A DNA stretch of 42,346 bases from CAZKFG01 sp964551985 (GTDB lineage: Bacteria > Bacillota > Negativicutes > Acidaminococcales > JAISLQ01), in NCBI GenBank assembly GCA_964551985.1, contig CAZKFG010000010.1, positions 1 through 42,346 on the forward strand, written 5' to 3'. This document shows positions 1-7,719 of this stretch, piece by piece. The notes beneath the pieces were generated by a model that ran no database searches, was not told where the DNA came from, and saw nothing but the letters and a program-made list of their open reading frames with translations. Every line of letters starts with the position of its first letter. Within the stretch, counting starts at the first letter, position 1. Made by a program: the position numbers and the translations under genes.

Positions 1-17
1 TAACACTTATCTTTTTT

Positions 18-61
18 GTTGTCAATATCTTTTTTCATCTTTTTTTATCTTTTTTGACAAC
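18..61. repeat. Inverted repeat enclosing tandem ATCTTTTTT units
   Basis: An 8-bp perfect inverted repeat, GTTGTCAA at 18-25 and TTGACAAC at 54-61, encloses about three tandem copies of a unit close to ATCTTTTTT. On the minus strand it lies just downstream of a good promoter (68-96), so it would fall at the start of a transcript running out of the window. The right arm also contains a minus-strand TTGTCA and the left arm a minus-strand TTGACA. It could be an operator, an mRNA leader element or simple low-complexity sequence. Function unknown. Confidence 0.5.
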
Positions 62-67
62 GTTTAT

Positions 68-96
68 ATTTTAATTGTTATTACTGATTTTGTCAA
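68..96 (-). promoter_or_regulatory. Predicted sigma-70 promoter reading out of the left edge
   Basis: Minus-strand -35 TTGACA (91-96) and -10 TAAAAT (68-73) are separated by 17 bp. It sits just after the stop codon of the 52-residue gene and points left, so it probably drives a gene beyond the window edge. Confidence 0.6.
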
Positions 97-104
97 CTGT
101 TTTT

Positions 105-263
105 TTATGCCATGCAATATACATCAAGGTATTTTTGTGTCATTTGCTCTAAAGCTTGTTGCATTTGTTGAACTGTTTCTTGTTGCATGTATTTTGTAGT
201 TGTGTCAGATGATAGCAATGAACTTAGTTCTTGTATTCTTGTTAGTAGTTCTATTTTTTGCAT
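105..263 (-). CDS. Small uncharacterised coiled-coil-like protein (52 aa)
   Basis: I do not recognise this protein. An ATG at 261-263 is preceded at 7 nt by a strong AAAGGAGG ribosome binding site and opens a frame of 52 codons ending in TAA at 105-107. The product starts MQKIELLTRIQELSSLL, is rich in Gln, Leu and Met with heptad-like spacing of hydrophobic residues, has one Cys near the end (YLDVYCMA), and lacks a signal peptide or membrane segment. A promoter with TTTACA and TAACAT at 17-bp spacing lies directly upstream (297-325), at the 3' end of the radical SAM gene. Own promoter, strong RBS and its own stop support a real gene. A small helical adaptor or toxin-antitoxin partner is possible but nothing shows it. 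Confidence 0.65.
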   Translation of the reverse strand: MQKIELLTRIQELSSLLSSDTTTKYMQQETVQQMQQALEQMTQKYLDVYCMA

Positions 264-296
264 TTTCGTTACCTCCTTTTTGCATCACATTTGTAT

Positions 297-325
297 ATGT
301 TAGCAAAAGTTTTTTGCTTTGTAAA
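297..325 (-). promoter_or_regulatory. Predicted promoter of the 52-aa gene
   Basis: Minus-strand -35 TTTACA (320-325) and -10 TAACAT (297-302) have 17-bp spacing. The spacer carries a short inverted repeat, GCAAAA and TTTTGC. It lies between the stop codon of the radical SAM gene and the RBS of the small gene. Confidence 0.5.
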
Positions 326-333
326 GAGGTTTT

Positions 334-2037
334 TCAAAAATTTTTGATTATTTTTTGCAATCCTGTTTTTATGTCGAATAAAACTAGGATTGGAGTAGTT
401 TTTTGTCCACTATAGTAGTTGTCAAAAGACTCTATTTTGTAATTGTTTTTTGTTTGTCGCCATGTTGTTATTGCAAAATCAGGTATGTGCTGTGCGATTT
501 CTTCTTTGTATATCTGGGTTATTTGTTGCGGATTTATCATCGTATACCAGCTTATATAATCTGGCATAAAATTGTTATTATGTGTTGTTATAATGTCTAG
601 CTTTAGACAATCCATCAGATTTTCATAGTGATTTTGGTGTTGCTCTTTGATAAATCGTTGCAAGTTATTTGCTGTCGTTTGGTTGTTGTGCATAAGATTG
701 TGTTGATTGTTTTGTCTCCACCAGTCTGCCAAGCAGCTAAATAGGCTATATGGATTGTCAACATATATATGTTGAAGAAGATATTGTAGGGTATGTACAA
801 ATTTTCCAGAATTGTATGTTTGGTCAAATACCTGTTCAAAAACCTTCAAATATGATAACTCAGTATAAGTTATATAGTTATTTTCTAAAACTTCATATGG
901 TGGTTCGTTCATATATTTATAGCCGTATTTTTCGGCATCTTCTGTTATTAATGTGCCTTTTAACAGCTTTAAAAATCCTATTTGCAATGCATGAGGACTG
1001 AGTTTATATACTTCATTAAATGATTGCTTAAACTGTTCTAATGTTTCATAAGGCAATCCGCAGATTAAATCAAGATGAAGATGGATATTGCCAAACTTTT
1101 TCAAGCTTGTTACAATATCTACCGTTTTTTCCCAATCGTGTTCTCTTTTTATGCATTTTAGCGTTTGCTTGTTTGTGCTTTGTATGCCTATCTCAAATTG
1201 AAATAGTCCTTTAGGAGCAAGCTTCAAAATATCTAATGTCTGTTCATCAATCTTATCTGCTTTTATTTCAAAATGAAAGTTGGTTTTTGGCTTTTTATCT
1301 ATCAACCATCTAAATATAGGTTTATAATGCTTGTCATTTATGTTGTAGGTTCTATCAACAAATTTTACTTGTCTTATACCTGCATCAATAAATTGCTGTA
1401 GTTCAACAAATACTTTATCAAGCGACTTAAAACGTAGGTTTTTGTGAATGCCAGATAAGCAATAAGTGCAGGCATAGGGACAACCACGACTTGTTTCATA
1501 GTAGAGTATTTTATTTTGGCAATCTTTATCAGTTAAGTTGTAAGCAAAAGGTAGACTATCCAAATCTTTTATTATTTGTATTTGTTCTTGATTGTGAATG
1601 GTTTGATTTTCTTTGTAGGCAATCCCTTGTATCCCTTTGCCGTCTTTTAAGTTTTTTAAGTTTGTTATAAGTTGATGTAGGGCTTGTTCTCCTTCGCCTT
1701 GTATCGCATAATCAACCTCTTCAACTCTAGCAAAAACTTCCTGTAAATCATAGCTGATTTCCGGACCACCAATTATTACTTTTGTTTCAGGCGCTACCTT
1801 CTTAATCAAATTAGCTAATTGAAAACTTTGATTTTTATTCCAAATGTGTACAGCTATGCCTACAACAGCAGGTTTCTCGTCAATAATATTCGCTAGTGCT
1901 GATAATATAGGCGTTTGGATTGTGTGTTCAATTATTTTAATTGTTACTTTATCTTGCTCGCAATAGCTTTTTAAGCTGTGCAAAGCAAGACTTGAATGTA
2001 TGTATTTACTGTTGAAGGTTGTTAAAACTACTTTCAT
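334..2037 (-). CDS. B12-binding domain radical SAM protein (DUF4080-type)
   Basis: A 567-residue protein with two visible parts. The N-terminal ~140 residues resemble a cobalamin-binding Rossmann domain (MKVVLTTFNSKYIHSSLAL, later VIIGGPEISYD). A radical SAM barrel follows, with the [4Fe-4S] cluster motif CPYACTYC at Cys186, Cys190 and Cys193. The C-terminal ~200 residues match the extension of the DUF4080 group. Family members are presumed to use B12 and S-adenosylmethionine for methyl transfer or related radical chemistry; the substrate is unknown. The start is the ATG at 2035-2037 with GAGGTAA upstream. It lies 45 nt downstream of thrC and may be cotranscribed, with a weak hairpin between them. 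Confidence 0.85.
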   Translation of the reverse strand: MKVVLTTFNSKYIHSSLALHSLKSYCEQDKVTIKIIEHTIQTPILSALANIIDEKPAVVGIAVHIWNKNQSFQLANLIKKVAPETKVIIGGPEISYDLQEVFARVEEVDYAIQGEGEQALHQLITNLKNLKDGKGIQGIAYKENQTIHNQEQIQIIKDLDSLPFAYNLTDKDCQNKILYYETSRGCPYACTYCLSGIHKNLRFKSLDKVFVELQQFIDAGIRQVKFVDRTYNINDKHYKPIFRWLIDKKPKTNFHFEIKADKIDEQTLDILKLAPKGLFQFEIGIQSTNKQTLKCIKREHDWEKTVDIVTSLKKFGNIHLHLDLICGLPYETLEQFKQSFNEVYKLSPHALQIGFLKLLKGTLITEDAEKYGYKYMNEPPYEVLENNYITYTELSYLKVFEQVFDQTYNSGKFVHTLQYLLQHIYVDNPYSLFSCLADWWRQNNQHNLMHNNQTTANNLQRFIKEQHQNHYENLMDCLKLDIITTHNNNFMPDYISWYTMINPQQITQIYKEEIAQHIPDFAITTWRQTKNNYKIESFDNYYSGQKTTPILVLFDIKTGLQKIIKNF

Positions 2038-2058
2038 ACTTTACCTCATAAATAGTTT

Positions 2059-2078
2059 AAGCCAGACTGTGCTGGCTT
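2059..2078. other. Hairpin between thrC and the radical SAM gene
   Basis: AAGCCAG and CTGGCTT form a 7-bp stem around a 6-nt loop. On the plus strand it is followed by ATTTTT; on the minus strand, where both flanking genes lie, the tail is only TTAAACTATTT. It is therefore at best a weak terminator or partial attenuator for the thrC transcript. Confidence 0.35.
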
Positions 2079-2082
2079 ATTT

Positions 2083-3555
2083 TTAGATTTTTAATATTTG
2101 TTCTAGCGTTTGTTTCATTTGCCCTGCATCAATCGTTTGATTGTGCAGTTTTGGCAGATTTTCAAGTTCTTGCATCTTAGGCGGAATATTTAATTTTGAA
2201 ATTTTTGCCAGTTCTTGCAAAGCTTCAAACGGCTCTGTTGTAGCGTTAGGCTGCACAGCACTCAATACATCTATAGCAAATTTAAACGGACTTGCTGTTG
2301 AAACAACTATCGTGTGTTCCAAGCCATCATGACAATTAGCTGCAAACCACGCTACTGCCGTATGTGTATCCAAAAGACAACCTGTCTTTTCAAACACTTC
2401 TTTTATCGTTTTCTTTGTTTGTTCGTCATCTATCCAGTAACCAACAAAATTCTCTTGCAGACTTTTTTTGCATTCTTGACCAATATCATAGCAACCTTGT
2501 TCATTCAAATCTTGCATCCAACTGGCAACTTGTTTGCTGTCACCATCTGTTAAATGATATAGTAGGCGTTCTAAATTGCTGGATACTAAAATATCCATGG
2601 ACGGCGATATTGTTTGATGAAATGGTCTATTTCGATTATAAACACCTGTTTTTATAAAATCTGCCAGCACATTATTAGAATTTGACGCGCAAATAAATTT
2701 ATTTATAGGAAGCCCCATACATTTAGCATAATAGCCAGCCAAAATGTTGCCAAAATTTCCTGTTGGCACAGCAAAATTAACTTTATCACCAAAGGCTATT
2801 GTTTTATTTTGTACTGCGCTAAAGTAAGCATTAAAATAATAGATTATTTGCGGTACCAACCTACCCCAGTTGATGGAGTTTGCTGACGAGAAAACATATC
2901 CTTTATTCTGCATTGTTGCAATCATATCTTTATCACTAAACAGTTTTTTCACACCTGTTTGGGCATCATCAAAATTCCCTTTTATCGCAAATACACTGAC
3001 GTTGTCACCCTTTTGTGTTATCATCTGCAATTTTTGTATTTGGCTTACACCATCTTGTGGGTAAAAAACAACAATTTTTGTACCAGCAACATCGCAAAAA
3101 CCTTCTAACGCTGCTTTTCCTGTATCTCCTGATGTCGCCACAAGAATAACTACTTCCTTTTTTTCGCCTGTTTTTTCGATCGCTTTTGTAAGCAATTTGG
3201 GCAACAATTGCAGCGCCATATCTTTAAAAGCAGAAGTAGGTCCATGCCAAAGCTCTAACACAGATATTTTTTCTGTTACTTTTTTATAAACCACCTGCCC
3301 ATCAGGGAAGGTGCCTTTACTGTAAGCTTCATCAACACACTGCGAAATTTCATCATTAGTATATTCAGTCAAATATTTTTGCAAAATTACTTTTGCCTGT
3401 TCATTATAATCTTTATCCGAAAGTTCCAATAATTCTTTTTGACTAATCTGAGCAAAATGCTCTGGCACAAAAAGACCACCATCTTTAGCTAATCCTTGAG
3501 CTATTGCTTTAGCAGAAGTAGCCTCTTCCGCTCCACGTGTACTTTTAAATATCAT
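2083..3555 (-). CDS. thrC: Threonine synthase
   Basis: A 490-residue PLP enzyme that converts O-phosphohomoserine to threonine and phosphate. The N-terminus (MIFKSTRGAEEATSAKAIAQ) and the PLP-lysine motif HGPTSAFKDMALQ (Lys111) are typical of the longer, E. coli/yeast-like class of threonine synthase. VPTGNFGNILAGYYA further on is another family signature. The ATG has a full AGGAGG site 5 nt upstream. The ybaK stop codon (TAG) forms part of that ribosome binding site, so the two genes are transcribed together and probably translationally coupled. No other threonine-pathway gene is in the window. Confidence 0.95.
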   Translation of the reverse strand: MIFKSTRGAEEATSAKAIAQGLAKDGGLFVPEHFAQISQKELLELSDKDYNEQAKVILQKYLTEYTNDEISQCVDEAYSKGTFPDGQVVYKKVTEKISVLELWHGPTSAFKDMALQLLPKLLTKAIEKTGEKKEVVILVATSGDTGKAALEGFCDVAGTKIVVFYPQDGVSQIQKLQMITQKGDNVSVFAIKGNFDDAQTGVKKLFSDKDMIATMQNKGYVFSSANSINWGRLVPQIIYYFNAYFSAVQNKTIAFGDKVNFAVPTGNFGNILAGYYAKCMGLPINKFICASNSNNVLADFIKTGVYNRNRPFHQTISPSMDILVSSNLERLLYHLTDGDSKQVASWMQDLNEQGCYDIGQECKKSLQENFVGYWIDDEQTKKTIKEVFEKTGCLLDTHTAVAWFAANCHDGLEHTIVVSTASPFKFAIDVLSAVQPNATTEPFEALQELAKISKLNIPPKMQELENLPKLHNQTIDAGQMKQTLEQILKI

Positions 3556-3564
3556 AAAGTCCTC

Positions 3565-4035
3565 CTATAGACTGATTTTTGTAAGTTTGCCACAAGTAGC
3601 TTTTAACAAATCACTTGGCGGCAAAAACATCTGCAAGCCGCGAATACCAGCACTTACACATATTCTATCAAATAAATTTGCTTTTTCATCAAGGTAAAAC
3701 GGATATACTTTTTTCATCGCCAGAGGCGACACTCCGCCTCTTATATAACCTGTAAGCGCTAAAACCTGCGTAAGTGGTACCATTTGAGCATTTTTATTGC
3801 CACTAACTTTAGCCATCTCTTTTAAATCCACTTGCTTATCTCCAGGCAGACACGCGACTATAATGCCTGTTTTATCGCCCTGTAGTACAAGTGTTTTAAA
3901 TACTTGAGCAACAGGCAAACCAATTTTATCTGCGACATATAAAGCATCTAAATTGTTCTCATCAACCTGATAAGTTAAAACATCGTAAGCTATCTTTTGA
4001 CTATCCAACAATCTCATAGCGTTAGTTTTTTTCAT
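3565..4035 (-). CDS. ybaK: Cys-tRNA(Pro)/Ala-tRNA(Pro) deacylase, YbaK/EbsC family
   Basis: A 156-residue free-standing YbaK domain that hydrolyses mischarged prolyl-tRNA, usually Cys-tRNA(Pro), in trans. Recognisable parts are the N-terminal MKKTNAMRLLDSQKIAYDV, the segment KTLVLQGDKTGIIVACLPGD, and the GYIRGGVSPLAMKK loop that shapes the substrate pocket. Length is normal for the family. It is the first gene of a transcript that continues into thrC 9 nt downstream. Its promoter faces away from nadE and shares bases with the nadE promoter. No functional link to threonine synthesis is evident beyond cotranscription. Confidence 0.9.
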   Translation of the reverse strand: MKKTNAMRLLDSQKIAYDVLTYQVDENNLDALYVADKIGLPVAQVFKTLVLQGDKTGIIVACLPGDKQVDLKEMAKVSGNKNAQMVPLTQVLALTGYIRGGVSPLAMKKVYPFYLDEKANLFDRICVSAGIRGLQMFLPPSDLLKATCGKLTKISL

Positions 4036-4052
4036 ATAATATCACCTTTTTA

Positions 4053-4081
4053 AATATAACAAAAAAAAATACTGTTGGCAA
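4053..4081 (-). promoter_or_regulatory. Predicted promoter of ybaK-thrC
   Basis: Minus-strand -35 TTGCCA (4076-4081), 17-bp spacer and -10 TATATT (4053-4058) lie upstream of the ybaK RBS. The -35 overlaps that of the divergent nadE promoter. Confidence 0.5.
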
Positions 4082-4104
4082 TTACAAAAAACATTATTTA
4101 TAGT
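4075..4104 (+). promoter_or_regulatory. Predicted promoter of nadE
   Basis: Plus-strand -35 TTGGCA (4075-4080), 18-bp spacer and -10 TATAGT (4099-4104). A better -10 match, TATAAT at 4104-4109, lacks a -35 at suitable distance. The -35 shares five bases with the ybaK -35 on the other strand. Confidence 0.4.
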
Positions 4105-4141
4105 ATAATATTAGCATAAAAATGCAAAGGTGGGATAAGTT

Positions 4142-5743
4142 TTGCAAATTAAAATAGCACTTTGTCAAACTAAAGTACTTGCAGGTCAGCCAGAAGCCAA
4201 CTATCAGAATATTTCAAAAGATATAAAAAAAGCCAAACAACAAAAAGCCGATATAATAGTCTTTCCTGAGCTTTGCTTGTCAGGCAAAAATATAGGCGTT
4301 TTGCAAGATTACGATTGTTTTTTAGATGAATGCAATTATTACGCTAAAAAAATCGTGCAAAAAAGTAACGATACTTGCATTGTTTTCGGCAACTTCTTTA
4401 AAAAAGAAAGTAGCATTTGCATCGCTTACAATAAAAAATTGTCTGTAAACCCAAAAACAATAAAGATTAAAGATGTAAAGATAATGCTAAGCCTTGATTA
4501 TACAAATGCAGCTACAGATATGTTTATACATATAACTTCTACTCCTTATTGCATAGAACAAAAAGCAAATAAGATTTCTGTTCCCTACATATATCTAAAC
4601 AATGTTGGCATGCAAAATATTGACAAAAATATTTACGCTTACAGCGGCGATAGTTGCGTATTTAACAAAAAAGGCAAAAAGATAATCCAACTAACCAGTT
4701 TTAAGCAATCAATGAAATTCGTAACTTTCGATACAATAAAGATGGATTTTGTAACTAAAGAGCCTTTGTCAGAGACTAAAGATAACTGCTTTGAAGCAAT
4801 CATCATAGCGACAAAAGATTTTTTGCAAGCTTGCCAAATCAAAAAAATGGTAATTGGACTGTCAGGTGGAATAGATTCTGCTGTTAGCGCCTGTCTATTC
4901 ACCCACATACTGGGAGCTGAAAATGTGCTACTCCTAAACATGCCAAGCAAGTTCAATTCTCAAATAACAATAAATATAGCCAAACAGCTTGCCCAAAATC
5001 TAAATACCCACTTTGCTCAAATCCCTATAGAACAAAGTATCGAACTTACAAAAAAACAAATCCAAGAGATAAAAATTGACCAGGACAATTTAACTTTATC
5101 TGATTTTAACCTAGAGAATGTACAGGCAAGAGATCGCTCCGCTCGCATAGTTGCTGCTGCTGCAAGTGCCTTTGGTGCAAGCTTTCCTTGTAATGCCAAT
5201 AAAAGCGAAATAACTGCAGGATATGGCACTTTTTACGGTGATCTTGCAGGTTGCATGTGTCCACTTGGTGATCTTTGGAAGCATCAAGTATACCAGTTCG
5301 CCAACTATTTTAATCAAAATATTTTTCAAAAACAAATAATACCGCAAGAAATTTTTGACATAAAACCTAGTGCCGAGCTATCATCCGCACAAACTGTAGG
5401 AACAGGCGGAGACCCAATAATATATCCATATCACGACTATTTATTTAAGGCTTTTGTACAAAGCAATCTGACAATACTAGAAATTGCTAAATTATATCAA
5501 AAAAACAAGCTGGAAAAAGCAATAGGTTGCAAAACAGGTCTAATTGACAAACTCTTTCCCACAGCAGAAAACTTTTTTGATGATTTAGAAAGATGGTGGA
5601 AAGCTTATAATGGTCTGGCGATTGCCAAAAGGATTCAAGCACCACCAATAATAAGCATCACAAAAAAATCATTTGGCAACATCTCACAAGCACAAATACC
5701 TGTATTATTTCCTAGGAAATATTTTAAAACAAAACAGCACTAA
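4142..5743 (+). CDS. nadE: NAD+ synthetase with a degenerate glutaminase (nitrilase) domain
   Basis: A 533-residue protein of the two-domain NadE type. The C-terminal NAD synthetase domain starts near residue 236 with the ATP-pyrophosphatase loop SGGIDSAV (241-248) and amidates deamido-NAD+ to NAD+. The N-terminal ~205 residues form a nitrilase-fold domain that normally supplies ammonia from glutamine. It keeps the Glu of FPEL (Glu43) and the YLNNVGMQN strand. However, where family members have a Cys-Glu-Asp nucleophile motif this protein reads MLSLDY (Ser117), and the catalytic-Lys loop (K..LPNYGVFDE in relatives) is missing. The domain is about 50 residues short, so the enzyme may use free ammonia. 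Start is TTG at 4142 with AAGGTGGG upstream. A strong terminator follows directly. Confidence 0.88.
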   Translation: MQIKIALCQTKVLAGQPEANYQNISKDIKKAKQQKADIIVFPELCLSGKNIGVLQDYDCFLDECNYYAKKIVQKSNDTCIVFGNFFKKESSICIAYNKKLSVNPKTIKIKDVKIMLSLDYTNAATDMFIHITSTPYCIEQKANKISVPYIYLNNVGMQNIDKNIYAYSGDSCVFNKKGKKIIQLTSFKQSMKFVTFDTIKMDFVTKEPLSETKDNCFEAIIIATKDFLQACQIKKMVIGLSGGIDSAVSACLFTHILGAENVLLLNMPSKFNSQITINIAKQLAQNLNTHFAQIPIEQSIELTKKQIQEIKIDQDNLTLSDFNLENVQARDRSARIVAAAASAFGASFPCNANKSEITAGYGTFYGDLAGCMCPLGDLWKHQVYQFANYFNQNIFQKQIIPQEIFDIKPSAELSSAQTVGTGGDPIIYPYHDYLFKAFVQSNLTILEIAKLYQKNKLEKAIGCKTGLIDKLFPTAENFFDDLERWWKAYNGLAIAKRIQAPPIISITKKSFGNISQAQIPVLFPRKYFKTKQH

Positions 5744-5765
5744 CATAATGTTAGTGCTGTTTTTT
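5733..5765. terminator. Bidirectional intrinsic terminator
   Basis: A 13-bp perfect stem, AACAGCACTAACA (5733-5745) with its complement (5749-5761), a 3-nt loop and T-runs on both strands. It contains the nadE stop codon and ends just before the stop of the convergent zinc-ribbon gene, serving both. Confidence 0.9.
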
Positions 5766-5766
5766 A

Positions 5767-6138
5767 TCATTTGAATAAACTAAAAACAAACCATATAAAC
5801 GCTAAAACGGCAAAGCCAATCAAAAATGCTGGCAAAAGAATAAAAATTATAAACGCCAAAGCAAATAAAATTAAAAGCTTTGTCATAATGCTACCACCAG
5901 AAAATTTAACATTTTTGACATAAATCTTCTGGTTCCCAGCAGAATTCTGCCTATAAAAAGTCTCTTTATCATCATTTTTGTTGTCATCGTGACCATCAAC
6001 TATAGTCACACCAGAAAAACCGTCCCTCTCACCCGCACTTATCACTGTTGTTTCATTGGTTTTATCAACAACAGCACCACAATGTGGACAATCGTCTAAA
6101 TGCTCATCAAATTCTTTATCACAATTGCTGCAACGCAT
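5767..6138 (-). CDS. Zinc-ribbon protein with C-terminal membrane segment
   Basis: A 123-residue protein with an N-terminal zinc ribbon of two Cys pairs (CSNC at 3-6 and CPHC at 17-20). An acidic, probably disordered linker rich in Asp and Asn follows. From residue ~85 comes a long hydrophobic stretch (LLILFALAFIIFILLPAF and onwards) that makes one or two membrane helices. The order zinc ribbon, linker, membrane anchor recurs in small uncharacterised Bacillota proteins. It starts 12 nt after the unknown 500-residue gene, with the RBS GTAGGTAGGTG overlapping that gene's stop, so the two form an operon. Function unknown; membrane localisation is inferred from hydrophobicity. Confidence 0.75.
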   Translation of the reverse strand: MRCSNCDKEFDEHLDDCPHCGAVVDKTNETTVISAGERDGFSGVTIVDGHDDNKNDDKETFYRQNSAGNQKIYVKNVKFSGGSIMTKLLILFALAFIIFILLPAFLIGFAVLAFIWFVFSLFK

Positions 6139-6150
6139 AAAATCACCTAC

Positions 6151-7653
6151 CTACTGATTTAGTAGCATTATAAACCCTTCTTCGTTTAAATATCTTAAAT
6201 CGTTTTCTTTAATATCCAATATTTGAGCTATCTTTTTCTGATATTTAACAATCAAGTTAGAGCGAACGCCAAAAAGTTCGCTTATATACTTATAATCACC
6301 AGGCAAAGGTGAATTTATCATCAAAAAATTAGCCAAAATACCGCTTGCCCACAAATGAGGTTTTTTTACAACGACCTTGTGTTCAGTGCAAAAATCCAAC
6401 CACATTTTCGCAGCGATATTGCAATCGTGCTGAGAAAATTTACTGACTTTTAAAACATCAAAAAGACAAAAAAGAACCTTCGATTCTATTTTTTCTGGTA
6501 AATACTTCGCTATTGGCGGAACTTGAAAGTCAGCTACAGCATTAATCTGGCTAAAACCTGTAAAAATTTCAATGGTATGCCTAACAGCTACGGCATGTCT
6601 TGAAAAAAATCCATCCCACGAATTAGGCTCATTTTGATAACAATAAAGGCTAAATAGCTTCTCCACCTCCTCTTTAATTCGCTTCCTTAATTTTTTACTA
6701 ACAGGTACACTCATTATATAATTAATCAGAACCATATTTTCAGAAAACAAATGACCAACAAAAAGCAAATCTTTTAACCCTGACGGGTCTTCTATTGGAC
6801 TAGGTAAGAAAAAAGTCTTGCCTGTAAATAAATCTTCACACTCTAACCACTCTTGACTAGTAAGATTTCTGACAAAAAACACAGAAAAATTAGCCTTCAC
6901 TAGCTCTTTTAATAAAAAAGTCATCTCTGAAGGGTAATTTCCTGAGTCAAAAAAGTTTTGTAGTGGCGTTTTATCATTTTTTATCAAGTGATAATCAAAG
7001 ATAAAATAGTCCCAAAAGCCCAGCCAAAATTCTTGGCTGTCAAGTTCTTGGTCATCTTCCCAGCCCATAATACCATAAAACAGAAACATTGCCCGTTCAA
7101 TATCACCGACATATTCCTTTTTCTGATAAAACTTATTTATAACCATCAATAATTCTTGTAAATGTTCATCAAGTTTTAAATAAATAGGTGCTGGAGCATC
7201 TGGTGTAATAAGAGGATTATTATTTTGTTGGATAATTCTTTTTTCTTTTAGTGTAAAAAATCCTTTATTTTGCAAACTTTTAAAAGATTTTTTCAAACAA
7301 TCACTAGGCAAAGCTATTTTGCGCTTTGCTAAATAATCATGAAAATCAATAACAGTTGCAAAAAATCCTTGCGTATCAGAACTATCTATACTAAATTCAG
7401 CTACATTACGATCAAGCCAGTAGAGCATTTCTTCACAGTCAATACTCTGTGCATCTTCAATAAAAGTATCTGAATAAGCCAAATATAAACTAAGCATTAG
7501 TAAATGATGCCAAACATCTTGCAATTTTTTATCATTATAATCTTGCCATGCTTTTTGGCGCAAAAAACCATCTACCCACTCGTATTTTAAAATATCGTTC
7601 CATGCCGCATCTTGACCATAAAATCCTCTAACAGCATCGTAAACGTTTTTCAT
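6151..7653 (-). CDS. Uncharacterised 500-aa protein, DUF6398-like C-terminus
   Basis: I cannot assign a function. The protein is soluble-looking, with no signal peptide or membrane helix, rich in Trp, Phe and Tyr, and largely helical. The final ~75 residues (AAKMWLDFCTEHKVVVKK, then WASGILANFLMIN, then a helix-turn-helix-like ISELFGVRSNLIVKYQKKI) resemble the small cyclin/HTH-like DUF6398 domain found at the end of several uncharacterised bacterial proteins. The start ATG has GAGGTAA 7 nt upstream. The gene has its own promoter directly after feoB and is followed at 12 nt by the zinc-ribbon membrane protein. A joint role for the pair is plausible but not shown. Confidence 0.7.
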   Translation of the reverse strand: MKNVYDAVRGFYGQDAAWNDILKYEWVDGFLRQKAWQDYNDKKLQDVWHHLLMLSLYLAYSDTFIEDAQSIDCEEMLYWLDRNVAEFSIDSSDTQGFFATVIDFHDYLAKRKIALPSDCLKKSFKSLQNKGFFTLKEKRIIQQNNNPLITPDAPAPIYLKLDEHLQELLMVINKFYQKKEYVGDIERAMFLFYGIMGWEDDQELDSQEFWLGFWDYFIFDYHLIKNDKTPLQNFFDSGNYPSEMTFLLKELVKANFSVFFVRNLTSQEWLECEDLFTGKTFFLPSPIEDPSGLKDLLFVGHLFSENMVLINYIMSVPVSKKLRKRIKEEVEKLFSLYCYQNEPNSWDGFFSRHAVAVRHTIEIFTGFSQINAVADFQVPPIAKYLPEKIESKVLFCLFDVLKVSKFSQHDCNIAAKMWLDFCTEHKVVVKKPHLWASGILANFLMINSPLPGDYKYISELFGVRSNLIVKYQKKIAQILDIKENDLRYLNEEGFIMLLNQ

Positions 7654-7685
7654 CCGTGTTACCTCACATTTAAAGTTAATGCTTT

Positions 7686-7715
7686 ATTATAACATAACAC
7701 AAAAAAATAGTGCAA
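7686..7715 (-). promoter_or_regulatory. Predicted promoter of the 500-aa gene
   Basis: Minus-strand -35 TTGCAC (7710-7715), 18-bp spacer and -10 TATAAT (7686-7691). It starts five bases after the feoB stop codon; no terminator is seen between feoB and this promoter. Confidence 0.6.
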
Positions 7716-7719
7716 ATTT

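Noticed and set aside
1..61. CRISPR-like repeat array
   Set aside because: The repeated ATCTTTTTT units are about 9-10 bp, contiguous and without unique spacers; no cas genes are in the window.
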